From positions 496,001-560,000 of the forward strand of contig NZ_CAKKMS010000004.1 in NCBI RefSeq assembly GCF_918698245.1: 64,000 bases of DNA. Direction: 5' to 3'. The stretch comes from Pedobacter sp. Bi126 (GTDB lineage Bacteria > Bacteroidota > Bacteroidia > Sphingobacteriales > Sphingobacteriaceae). The position numbers and the translations under genes are program-made. The notes beneath the pieces were generated by a model. It was not told the origin of the DNA and searched no databases. It saw only the letters and a program-made list of their open reading frames with translations. This document shows, piece after piece, positions 50,774-58,762 of this stretch (position 1 is its first letter; every line of letters starts with the position of its first letter).

Positions 50774-51550
50774 ATGAAAATAGCAACTTATAATGTAAAC
50801 GGAATAAATGGGCGCTTACCTGTGCTGTTACGTTGGCTGGAAGAAACCCAACCTGATGTAGTGTGTTTACAAGAATTAAAGGCACCGCAAGAAAAGTTTC
50901 CGGAGCAGGCTATTAAAGATGCTGGTTATAATGCCATTTGGCATGGTCAAAAAAGTTGGAATGGCGTTGCTATATTGGCTCGAAATCTGGAAATAAAAGA
51001 GCTAAAACGAAATTTGGATGGCGATCCTGAAGATTTGCACAGCCGATACATCGAAGCAATGGTGAATAATGTTATAATTGGTTGTCTTTACCTTCCGAAC
51101 GGAAATCCGGCACCAGGACCAAAATTCGAATACAAGTTGCGATGGTTTGAGCGTTTTACGGCCCACGCGGCAAAACTGTTGGAATATAATTTACCAGTAG
51201 TTTTATGTGGCGATTATAACGTAATACCTACAGAGCTTGATGCCTATAAACCAGAACGTTGGGTTGAAGATGCTTTATTCCGTCCCGAAACCCGTTTGGC
51301 ATTTCAAAATTTAATGGCGCAAGGCTGGACAGATGCGATCAGAAAATTATACCCTACGGAAACGATATATACCTTTTGGGATTATTTCAGGAATGCATAC
51401 GGTAGAGATGCGGGATTAAGAATTGATCATTTTTTACTAAGCCCTCAGGTTAGTGATCGCTTAAAATCTGCGGGAGTAGATAAACACGTGAGGGGCTGGG
51501 AAAAAACAAGCGATCACGGGCCGGTATGGATTGAACTTAGCGAGGTTTAA
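50774..51550 (+). CDS. xth: exodeoxyribonuclease III
   Basis: 258 residues from ATG 50774 (MKIATYNVNGINGRLPVLLR); a TTG at 50765 is less likely. Catalytic residues are in VVCLQELKAP (Glu), LCGDYNVIPTELD (Asp-Asn), LRIDHFLLSPQ (Asp) and KTSDHGPVWIEL (Asp-His). It repairs abasic sites and degrades dsDNA 3' ends. Length and motifs are standard; transcribed alone. Confidence 0.92.
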   Translation: MKIATYNVNGINGRLPVLLRWLEETQPDVVCLQELKAPQEKFPEQAIKDAGYNAIWHGQKSWNGVAILARNLEIKELKRNLDGDPEDLHSRYIEAMVNNVIIGCLYLPNGNPAPGPKFEYKLRWFERFTAHAAKLLEYNLPVVLCGDYNVIPTELDAYKPERWVEDALFRPETRLAFQNLMAQGWTDAIRKLYPTETIYTFWDYFRNAYGRDAGLRIDHFLLSPQVSDRLKSAGVDKHVRGWEKTSDHGPVWIELSEV

Positions 51551-51552
51551 TA

Positions 51553-51963
51553 TTATTGCAGCTTATTCTTTAAATCGGTTACATCTAAAATTGTTCCTAT
51601 TAATTTTAAGCATTCGCCGTCCGGTTGGGATAGTATTCCATCGGCTTTAATCCATCTAATTTCTCCATCAGGCCTGCAAATCCTGTATACCGAGTGGTAA
51701 CTGTTTTTTTCTTTCGAAACCGTGAGTTCAATTTCATCCTGAACGTGGTCAAGGTCGTCTGGTAAAATTAGGCCTAAAACTTTTTCATAACTTAAAACCT
51801 CATCTGGTGGGCAACCTAGGCTTTTCTTAAATGATCGGGTTGAACGGAGGATGCCCGTTGCTATACTTAATTCCCAAAAACCAAGACCAAGGTGGTCGAA
51901 CACCACATCCCAATGATCATCGCAAATAATGGATAGATCAATATTTTTCTTATTTGTACTCAT
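51553..51963 (-). CDS. single PAS-domain protein
   Basis: 136 residues. One PAS fold: HLGLGFWELSIATGILRSTR, GLILPDDLDHVQDEIEL and the RICRPDGEIRWIKADGILSQ block with a PAC-type end (LKLIGTILDVTDLKNKL). No output domain is present, so it may sense a ligand and act through partners. It is convergent with the xth gene (2 bases between). Confidence 0.75.
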   Translation of the reverse strand: MSTNKKNIDLSIICDDHWDVVFDHLGLGFWELSIATGILRSTRSFKKSLGCPPDEVLSYEKVLGLILPDDLDHVQDEIELTVSKEKNSYHSVYRICRPDGEIRWIKADGILSQPDGECLKLIGTILDVTDLKNKLQ

Positions 51964-52107
51964 AAATAAAGGATAAACTATTTGGGGAAATTACATAAAC
52001 AATGTAAAAGTATTTTGAGTATTAATAAAAATAAGCGTAGTGCTCAGGGGTTTAAATAAAATGAGAAGCAAAAGGTAGGATGGTTTTGCGTAGTTGCCCG
52101 AGCAGGC

Positions 52108-52138
52108 AAAAAATAAGTCAAGCTTTAAAACTTGACTT
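52108..52138 (-). terminator. terminator of the M42 peptidase operon
   Basis: AAGTCAAG (52115-52122) pairs with CTTGACTT (52131-52138); on the minus strand six T follow the stem. Confidence 0.75.
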
Positions 52139-52150
52139 ACTTGGGAATAA

Positions 52151-52417
52151 TTAATGCTGATTGGTGTTTTTTGACTTTTCTATCAGTTCTTTTTGATCGC
52201 TCAAATCTTTATAGTAGAAATAACCACCAAATCCTAAGATGAGGATGATATTACTTATTTTGAAACTATGATCAAGCCAATAACTGAATGCTGGCACATT
52301 GCCACTAAAACTCTGTTTAATGTTTGGCCAGGAGTTAAGAATGAAAATAATAACAATCATTAGCAAAACCTTTAGCAAGGTGCTGATGATGATCTTTTGA
52401 TGATTTACTTTTTCCAT
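52151..52417 (-). CDS. small hypothetical membrane protein
   Basis: 88 residues. One clear membrane helix (about 10-28, STLLKVLLMIVIIFILN) and a second probable one (about 53-68, ISNIILILGFGGYFYY) precede a polar tail. It overlaps the stop of the M42 peptidase gene by one base and ends just before a terminator, so it is co-transcribed with it. No family recognised. Confidence 0.6.
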   Translation of the reverse strand: MEKVNHQKIIISTLLKVLLMIVIIFILNSWPNIKQSFSGNVPAFSYWLDHSFKISNIILILGFGGYFYYKDLSDQKELIEKSKNTNQH

Positions 52418-53532
52418 TATTTAAACTCTCTGAAATCCTGACCGTCGGTAATGTTCAATAAGCTTTCATAAATCAAGCTGATTACATTGTCAACATCCTC
52501 TTTGTGCACCATTTCTACGGTAGTATGCATATAACGTAACGGCAAAGAAATTAATGCTGATGGTACGCCGCCATTCGAATAGGCAAAAGCATCGGTATCG
52601 GTTCCGGTAGAACGCGAAGATGCCTGGCGCTGGAAAGGAATATGGTTTTTCTCAGCCGTTTTAATTAATAATTTATTTAAATTGGTTTGAACAGCTGGCG
52701 CATACGACACCACAGGGCCTTTACCGGCCGATAAATCGCCTTGAATGTTTTTGTTGATCATTGGCGTAGTGGTATCGTGTGTTACATCGGTAATAATGGC
52801 CACATTGGGTTTAATTCGCTGGGCAATCATCTCGGCACCGCGTAAACCGATTTCTTCCTGTACAGAGTTTACAATGTATAAGCCGAAAGGAAGTTTTTTC
52901 TTGTTCTCTTTTAATAAACGTGCTACTTCGGCAATCATAAAGCCGCCCACACGGTTATCTAAGGCACGGCCCACATAATAGCGGTCATTCAAAACCATAA
53001 ACTCATCTTCGTAGGTAATTACACAGCCTACGTGGATGCCCAATTTTTCTACTTCTTCCTTTGTAGTACAACCACAGTCTAAAAAGATGTTTTTTAATTC
53101 TGGTGCCTGTTCTTTTTCGCCATGTCGGGTGTGGATCGCTGGCCAACCGAATACTGCTTTAACCAATCCCTTTTCAGTATGAATATTTACCCGTTTTGAT
53201 GGCGCAATCTGATGATCTGAACCACCATTGCGGATTACATAAATTAAACCATCTGCGGTAATGTAATTTACATACCAGGAAATTTCATCGGCATGTGCTT
53301 CTATAACTACTTTAAAAGCAGCTTTAGGGTTAATAACACCTACAGCGGTACCGTAGTTATCGATAAAGTGTTCGTCGATATATGGTTTTAAATAGTTTAA
53401 CCAAAGTTTTTGCCCTTCCCATTCGTAACCGGTAGGAGCAGGATTATTGATGTATTCTTCAAGAAAGTGTAGCGATTTTTTCGTTACCACAGCAACATGT
53501 TTTTTCTTTTCGTCGTCTTTTTTCTTAGCCAT
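52417..53532 (-). CDS. M42 family aminopeptidase
   Basis: 371 residues. Metal and catalytic residues are in EAHADEISWYV (His, Asp), YYVGRALDNRVGG (Asp), VNSVQEEIGLRGAEM (Glu-Glu), IITDVTHDTTTP (Asp) and MHTTVEMVHKED (His). M42 enzymes are large multimeric aminopeptidases with two metals that trim peptides in the cytoplasm. A lysine-rich N-terminus (MAKKKDDEKKKH) is unusual but not unique. It precedes a small membrane-protein gene. Confidence 0.88.
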   Translation of the reverse strand: MAKKKDDEKKKHVAVVTKKSLHFLEEYINNPAPTGYEWEGQKLWLNYLKPYIDEHFIDNYGTAVGVINPKAAFKVVIEAHADEISWYVNYITADGLIYVIRNGGSDHQIAPSKRVNIHTEKGLVKAVFGWPAIHTRHGEKEQAPELKNIFLDCGCTTKEEVEKLGIHVGCVITYEDEFMVLNDRYYVGRALDNRVGGFMIAEVARLLKENKKKLPFGLYIVNSVQEEIGLRGAEMIAQRIKPNVAIITDVTHDTTTPMINKNIQGDLSAGKGPVVSYAPAVQTNLNKLLIKTAEKNHIPFQRQASSRSTGTDTDAFAYSNGGVPSALISLPLRYMHTTVEMVHKEDVDNVISLIYESLLNITDGQDFREFK

Positions 53533-53538
53533 TTTAAT

Positions 53539-53573
53539 AGATATGAGATTTGAGTATTTAGATTTGAGACATC
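53539..53573. repeat. heptamer-phased tract between M42 and GNAT genes
   Basis: Units AGATATG (53539), AGATTTG (53546), AGTATTT (53553), AGATTTG (53560) and AGACATC (53567), exactly 7 bases apart. The first unit is identical to that at 22426. Confidence 0.7.
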
Positions 53574-53587
53574 ATACTCATTTTAAC

Positions 53588-54001
53588 TTAACTTGATAAT
53601 TCTTTTTCCATTACCACAAAATCGTAACCATCTTTAAAAAAGGTTTTATCGGTTTCGTGGAAGCCAAATTTAAAATAAAATTCCTTAGCATTTACACGCG
53701 CGTTGCACCATAGTTTTGTCGCTTTTTGAATTTTACAAAAATCAAGGATATAGGCCATTAGTTGTGAGCCATAACCTGCTTTTTGAGTATCGGGCAGAAC
53801 GGCAAGTTTACGGAACTGATAAACATCTCCATCATGAAATAAAGAAACTACCCCAGTTAACTTATGATCGAGGTATAATCCAAAATGGATGCCTTCAAAA
53901 TCATCCGGAAGCTTTACGCTATCAAAAGGTAATTCTGGATACATGGCCTCGTGCCTGATCCGCCAGGTTAGAGAAGGGAATATTTGCTCAATTTGAACCA
54001 T
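53588..54001 (-). CDS. GNAT family N-acetyltransferase
   Basis: 137 residues. The acetyl-CoA-binding motif is in QFRKLAVLPDTQKAGYGSQL and the C-terminal strand-helix reads AKEFYFKFGFHETDKTF. GNAT enzymes transfer acetyl groups to small molecules or proteins; the substrate cannot be told. It starts 2 bases after the stop of the 54.0-54.6 kb gene, so they probably share a transcript. Confidence 0.8.
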   Translation of the reverse strand: MVQIEQIFPSLTWRIRHEAMYPELPFDSVKLPDDFEGIHFGLYLDHKLTGVVSLFHDGDVYQFRKLAVLPDTQKAGYGSQLMAYILDFCKIQKATKLWCNARVNAKEFYFKFGFHETDKTFFKDGYDFVVMEKELSS

Positions 54002-54003
54002 AA

Positions 54004-54597
54004 TTATAATAAAAAGCTAAAGCCGATTTTTCCGCCAATTCCGTAATAGGTATCGGTTTTGTTAATTGCAGCTAAAGGGCCTAAAGCCAATTCGAAGTTA
54101 ACTTTTCTACGAACAGCAGTTTGAAATCCCCATTGCGGCATAATATTAATCTGATAACCATATACGGTATCACTTTGTGTTGGGATAATGGCTAATACAT
54201 CAAGGCCTACATAACCAGCACTGTTATTTAAAGTTCTTTTACCTTTTTTAATCCTTCTGTTAAAATTGTAATAGTGCCTAAATCCTGCATTAAGAGCAGG
54301 GTAAACTTTGAAATCTGTGTCTGTGTTAAAGCTAAAATTATAATTGTTATCAATGGAAATCTCAGTTCGATAAATAAAAACGCCTTGGGCCCCTGCACCA
54401 AAATAAACTGAAGTTGTTTTACCCACTTTTTGCTCCCTTTCGTAGCCAAGTCCCAATATGGTCAACCTGATTTTATTTAATGATTTTACTTCGGTTGGCT
54501 GTTCTACTTTTGTACTGTCTTGCGCTTTTGCTTTACCGAAAATGGCCAGGCAAATAAGTAAGGCCGAAAATGTTTTGATCGCGTTTTTAGATTTCAT
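54004..54597 (-). CDS. exported, probably outer-membrane beta-barrel protein
   Basis: 197 residues. A signal peptide (AIKTFSALLICLAIFGKAKA) is followed by alternating hydrophobic strands (ILGLGYEREQKVGKTTSVYF, GAGAQGVFIYRTEISID, GFQTAVRRKVNFELALG) and ends KIGFSFLL, with the terminal aromatic pattern of outer-membrane barrels. No further identity. Downstream of the MFS gene by 18 bases. Confidence 0.65.
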   Translation of the reverse strand: MKSKNAIKTFSALLICLAIFGKAKAQDSTKVEQPTEVKSLNKIRLTILGLGYEREQKVGKTTSVYFGAGAQGVFIYRTEISIDNNYNFSFNTDTDFKVYPALNAGFRHYYNFNRRIKKGKRTLNNSAGYVGLDVLAIIPTQSDTVYGYQINIMPQWGFQTAVRRKVNFELALGPLAAINKTDTYYGIGGKIGFSFLL

Positions 54598-54615
54598 GAA
54601 ATTTTTATTGATTAG

Positions 54616-55788
54616 TTATTTGTTTTTTCTTCCGTAGAACTGATAAATTAAGATATTAAGGACAATTATTCCCGTCATTCCATAACAGAATAATGCCCAT
54701 CCGCCTTGGTCCCACAGCCACAAACCCAAAGCTGAGCCACAGCTGGCGCCAATAAAACTAACCGACATAAAAATGGTGTTTAGTCTGTTTCTGGCCTCTG
54801 GTATTAGGGTGTAAATTCGGGTCTGGTTGGTTACGTGTATGGCTTGCTGACCGATGTCTATAAGCACAATGCCAATTACAAACAGGTACAAATGGCTGCC
54901 AGTAAAATAAAACAAGGCGATACTAACGATTTGTAATATAAAACCAATCATTAAGTTTTTGCGCGGATTGTTACCGTCGCTTAACTTTCCAACCAATGGC
55001 GCTGCCAATGCGCCTGCGGCGCCAGCAATTCCAAATAATCCAATCTGCAGGGTTTGGAAATTAAAGGGTGGGTTAGCCAGAAACAATACCATGGTAGTCC
55101 AAAATGCACTAATAATGGCGAAAGCCAGGAAGTTAATAATCGAAGTCTCCCTTAAGGCAGGTTGGGTTTTAATGTAACTGAACATCGAACGCATGAGTTC
55201 TTTGTAGGTACCTTTAAAGGCAGGATAACTCTGTGGAAAACGTTTGGCCATTAAAAAAATAAGCAGGCCACAAATTCCGGCCGCAATATAATAAACGGCT
55301 CTCCAGCCTAGCCAAAAGCCAATACTGCCGCTTACCGCCCGCGAAGCTAAAATTCCGACCAGTAAACCGCTCATAATCATACCGATATTGGCTCCCCGGT
55401 TCTCGTCGGTACTTAAATTAGCCGCTAAGGGCAAAATCAATTGGGGTACAATAGAGCAGGTGCCAATTAAAATTGAGGCAACTTCCAGTACAAAAAAGGT
55501 ATGTGAAACCGCGGCAACCAGTAAGGCGAAGATTGCCAGTCCCGTAATTACAAGGATCTGTTTTTTGCGCTCAAACATATCGCCCAGCGGTACTAAAAGG
55601 AAAAGCCCTAAAGCATAACCGATCTGCGTGAGGTAGGTAATCCGTCCGGCATCGGTTTCGGTGAGGTTAAAATCTTTTGCAATTAAGATTACCAAAGGTT
55701 GGCAGTAGTAAATATTTGCAACAATCAGGCCTGTGCAAAAAGCCATGAGGAGGATATCGGCGCGTGATAATTTCTGAGTAATCTGCAT
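54616..55788 (-). CDS. MFS transporter
   Basis: 390 residues with twelve hydrophobic segments. The loop after helix 2 reads VPLGDMFERKKQILVIT, the MFS motif A (G-D-x4-K/R), and IGRRR-like repeats appear at PLVGKLSDGNNPRKNLMIGF. It belongs to the drug/metabolite exporter type; substrate unknown. It heads a probable operon with the barrel protein and GNAT genes. A heptamer tract lies directly upstream. Confidence 0.85.
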   Translation of the reverse strand: MQITQKLSRADILLMAFCTGLIVANIYYCQPLVILIAKDFNLTETDAGRITYLTQIGYALGLFLLVPLGDMFERKKQILVITGLAIFALLVAAVSHTFFVLEVASILIGTCSIVPQLILPLAANLSTDENRGANIGMIMSGLLVGILASRAVSGSIGFWLGWRAVYYIAAGICGLLIFLMAKRFPQSYPAFKGTYKELMRSMFSYIKTQPALRETSIINFLAFAIISAFWTTMVLFLANPPFNFQTLQIGLFGIAGAAGALAAPLVGKLSDGNNPRKNLMIGFILQIVSIALFYFTGSHLYLFVIGIVLIDIGQQAIHVTNQTRIYTLIPEARNRLNTIFMSVSFIGASCGSALGLWLWDQGGWALFCYGMTGIIVLNILIYQFYGRKNK

Positions 55789-55790
55789 TT

Positions 55791-55832
55791 AGTCTTAAGT
55801 CGGAAGCCCTCAGTCATGAGTCTCTATAGTCT
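55791..55832. repeat. heptamer-phased AGTC tract before the MFS gene
   Basis: Units AGTCTTA (55791), AGTCGGA (55798), AGCCCTC (55805), AGTCATG (55812), AGTCTCT (55819) and ATAGTCT (55826), all 7 bases apart. The first is identical to the first unit after dnaK (35447). Confidence 0.75.
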
Positions 55833-55877
55833 GGATTGATACAAACCTTACTATGGACCAATGACTGGGATTATTTT

Positions 55878-57419
55878 CTACAAAGGTATATTTCCATGTT
55901 TCTTTCTTGGATTATTCACCACCTTATTTTCCAACATCTTAAAGGCTTTTATCAACTTTGTACGGGTTTGGGCTGGTTCAATCACCTCATCAACAAAGCC
56001 GCGCTCGGCCGCGCGATAAGGGTTGGCAAAGATATCTGAATATAATTTTTCTTTCTCCAGCCATTTCTCTTCAGGGTGTTCTGCTGAAGTAATTTCTCTT
56101 TTAAAAATAATTTCGGCAGCACCTTTAGCACCCATTACAGCAATTTCTGCACTTGGCCAGGCGTAGTTCATATCTGCACCAATATGTTTGCTGTTCATCA
56201 CATCATAGGCACCACCATAAGCTTTTCTGGTAATTACAGTAATGCGTGGTACAGTAGCCTCACTAAAAGCGTATAGCAATTTTGCCCCATTGGTGATAAT
56301 GCCATTCCACTCCTGATCTGTACCCGGCAAAAATCCTGGAACATCTTCAAATACCAATAATGGAATATTAAAACAATCGCAAAAGCGGACAAAACGTGCT
56401 GCCTTGGTAGAAGAATTGCTATCTAAAACGCCTGCCAAATAAGCGGGTTGATTGGCTACAATACCAATACTTCTCCCTGCAAGGCGGGCAAAGCCTACCA
56501 CAATATTTTCGGCATAAGCAGCATGCACCTCTAAAAAGCTATCCGTATCGGCCACGACAGAAATCACTTCACGTATATCGTAAGGTTGTGAAGCATTTTC
56601 GGGCATAAAAGTGTTTAATTCTGGTCGGCTTTCATCGGCTGTTTCATAAGGTAAATGATCGGCTATTTCCTCACAGTTTTGCGGCATATAGCTCAGTAGT
56701 TTCTTTACATGGTTAATAGCCTCAATTTCGTTGGCACAGGCAAAATGGGTAACGCCCGATTTTGTAGCATGTGTGCTGGCACCGCCTAATTCTTCTGAGG
56801 TTACTTCTTCGTGCGTTACCGTTTTAACCACATTTGGGCCCGTAACAAACATATAAGAAGTATTTTCTACCATTAAAATAAAATCGGTAATGGCTGGCGA
56901 ATAAACAGCACCCCCTGCGCATGGCCCCATAATGGCCGATAGCTGCGGAATTACACCCGAAGCCTGTACGTTTTTATAAAAGATATCGGCATAACCGCCC
57001 AAAGAAACAACCCCTTCCTGAATGCGGGCACCGCCACTATCATTTAAACCGATCAGTGGTGCACCATTTTCCATGGCCATATCCATAAGCTTGCAAATTT
57101 TCTCTGCATGGGTTTCGGATAGTGAGCCTCCAAACACGGTGAAATCCTGAGAGAATACATAAGTTAACCTGCCATTAATTGTTCCATAGCCCGTTACTAC
57201 ACCATCGCCAAGATATTTTTCGCGTTCCATTCCAAAGTCAGTACTTCGGTGCGTAACCATCATGCCAATTTCTTCAAAGCTCCCTTCATCCATTAAAAAA
57301 TGAATGCGCTCGCGGGCTGTAAGTTTACCTTTTTTATGCTGACTGTCGATTCGGGCCTGTCCACCGCCAAGGTTTGCCTGGTTAATTTTATCTTTAAGTA
57401 ATGCTATTTTTTTGTCCAT
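55878..57419 (-). CDS. acyl-CoA carboxylase beta (carboxyltransferase) subunit
   Basis: 513 residues from ATG 57419 (MDKKIALLKDKINQANLGGG); a TTG two codons upstream is less likely. The two crotonase-like halves are complete: GLNDSGGARIQEGVVSLGGY and IMGPCAGGAVYSPAITDFI in the first, and FEDVPGFLPGTDQEWNGIIT and ITRKAYGGAYDVMNSK in the second. It ends with the family signature KKHGNIPL. It transfers carboxyl from biotin to an acyl-CoA such as propionyl-CoA. The biotin carboxylase and carrier subunits are not nearby; acetyl- versus propionyl-CoA use is not decided. Confidence 0.9.
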   Translation of the reverse strand: MDKKIALLKDKINQANLGGGQARIDSQHKKGKLTARERIHFLMDEGSFEEIGMMVTHRSTDFGMEREKYLGDGVVTGYGTINGRLTYVFSQDFTVFGGSLSETHAEKICKLMDMAMENGAPLIGLNDSGGARIQEGVVSLGGYADIFYKNVQASGVIPQLSAIMGPCAGGAVYSPAITDFILMVENTSYMFVTGPNVVKTVTHEEVTSEELGGASTHATKSGVTHFACANEIEAINHVKKLLSYMPQNCEEIADHLPYETADESRPELNTFMPENASQPYDIREVISVVADTDSFLEVHAAYAENIVVGFARLAGRSIGIVANQPAYLAGVLDSNSSTKAARFVRFCDCFNIPLLVFEDVPGFLPGTDQEWNGIITNGAKLLYAFSEATVPRITVITRKAYGGAYDVMNSKHIGADMNYAWPSAEIAVMGAKGAAEIIFKREITSAEHPEEKWLEKEKLYSDIFANPYRAAERGFVDEVIEPAQTRTKLIKAFKMLENKVVNNPRKKHGNIPL

Positions 57420-57525
57420 TTGCAACGCTATGAGATTTTAAAATTAAAAATTACCAGCGGTAATACAAGGTAAACGAGGTGTTATTTTAAGCATACCATG
57501 TCGAGTAAAGCAGAAGGCTGGCTAT

Positions 57526-58140
57526 GGAAACGGTTGGTTCTGCGCTTTTGGCTTTTTTAGCCCCGCTTTTTGGTACGAGTTCCGATGAAGGATCGGAAGC
57601 TCTTCCCGGCAATCGGGTTTATTTCACCTAGGCCTGTGCTTGGAAAACAAACCGCTGTTAACTAAACCCGACAGCAGCGGTTCCGATTCTTCATCGGAAT
57701 TAGCGAATGGCGGGACTACAGCACCTATGAAATACTAACCTTTCATTTTCAAATAAAGAATAATAATTTTAATAGGAAACGGTTGGTTCTGCGCTTTTGG
57801 CTTTTTTAGCCCCGCTTTTTGGTACGAGTTCCGATGAAGGATCGGAAGCTCTTCCCGGCAATCGGGTTTATTTCACTTAGGCCGGTGTTTGGAAAACAAA
57901 CCGCTGTTAACTAAACCCAACAGCAGCGGTTCCGATTCTTCATCGGAATTAGCGAATGGCGGGACTACAGCACCTATGAAATACTAACCTTTCATTTCCA
58001 AATAAAAAATAATAATATTTAATAAGAAACGGTTGGCTCTGAGCTTTTGGTAGGTTAGGTCCCGCTTTTTGGTACGAGTTCCGATGAAGGATCGGAAGCT
58101 CTTCCCGACAATCGGGTTTATTTAACCTAAGGCAGTGCAA
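57526..58140. repeat. tandem repeat, 249-250-base unit, two full copies plus a partial third
   Basis: Units start at 57526, 57775 and 58025; the third stops after about 115 bases. Each full unit carries hairpins TTCCGAT-gaagg-ATCGGAA and TTCCGAT-tcttc-ATCGGAA, the arm TAAACCCGACAGCAGCGG (ACAG reads AACAG in copy 2) and AGCGAATGGCGGGACTA. The unit is itself a large imperfect inverted repeat. Confidence 0.85.
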
Positions 58141-58229
58141 GAAACAGCTTTTATGTCGAATGCAATCGCCTTATCTGTTAAATTACATTTTTTTTACAGC
58201 TTAAAGCATTGAAAAACCAATTATCCGTT

Positions 58230-58237
58230 TATTTTTG
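58230..58237 (+). promoter_or_regulatory. candidate -7 box before the 58.3-kb gene
   Basis: TATTTTTG fits TAnnTTTG; ATTG at 58208-58211 is 18 bases upstream, close to the -33 position. Leader about 33 bases. Confidence 0.45.
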
Positions 58238-58272
58238 TAACCGTTAGTATTAAAACAACATTAGGATTTTAG

Positions 58273-58617
58273 ATGTTTTTAAGGAAATACAAGTATTTAA
58301 TCGTTGCCTCATTCATGTTCATCTTCATGGCGAAGATGGGTATATCTGGTGCGCCGGTATTTTGTACGAGTATTGACAAGGAAATCATGAACGCTGTAAT
58401 CATGCAAATCGAGTTAGAGCATGAAGGCGGGAAGGATACCGCCAAAGACACTGCAAAATTTACCGATTTCAAACTCGTTGAACTTAATCATCCTATCTTC
58501 TCTTACGAATTCTCTTCAAGCCATTTCTTTCTGAAGAGCAGTTTCATCGAACATTTCAAAAGATATGTAGATCCATATCACCCTACGGTACCAACACCGC
58601 CACCTAACTTTATTTAG
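58273..58617 (+). CDS. small exported hypothetical protein
   Basis: 114 residues. The N-terminus (RKYKYLIVASFMFIFMAKMG) is a signal peptide or anchor. The middle is polar with GGKDTAKDTAKFTDFK, and the end is HPTVPTPPPNFI, a Pro-rich terminus I recall from small proteins in related genomes. It precedes the SulP transporter gene by 145 bases, with no terminator seen between. Function unknown. Confidence 0.6.
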   Translation: MFLRKYKYLIVASFMFIFMAKMGISGAPVFCTSIDKEIMNAVIMQIELEHEGGKDTAKDTAKFTDFKLVELNHPIFSYEFSSSHFFLKSSFIEHFKRYVDPYHPTVPTPPPNFI

Positions 58618-58762
58618 TCTTTTTTATTGGGGTAACTTATTGCAATCAGTAATTTGAGCAGGTATGTTGTGTTAAATATTTATACGATATGCTTGTTCCT
58701 TGATCGCTTTTAAGATTCCTCCGCGATTTATTCGTTAAAATTTATTAGATAATTATATCGTT

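Larger units (their letters stand above)
57420..58272. other. 850-base gene-free stretch with tandem repeat
   Basis: After about 100 bases of ordinary DNA it is taken up by the tandem repeat at 57526-58140, then AT-rich DNA with a candidate -7 box (58230-58237) for the next gene. An open frame on the minus strand near 58.0 kb is inside the repeat and not coding. Confidence 0.65.

Noticed and set aside
57526..58140. CRISPR array
   Set aside because: Units are about 250 bases without spacers and no cas gene is present.
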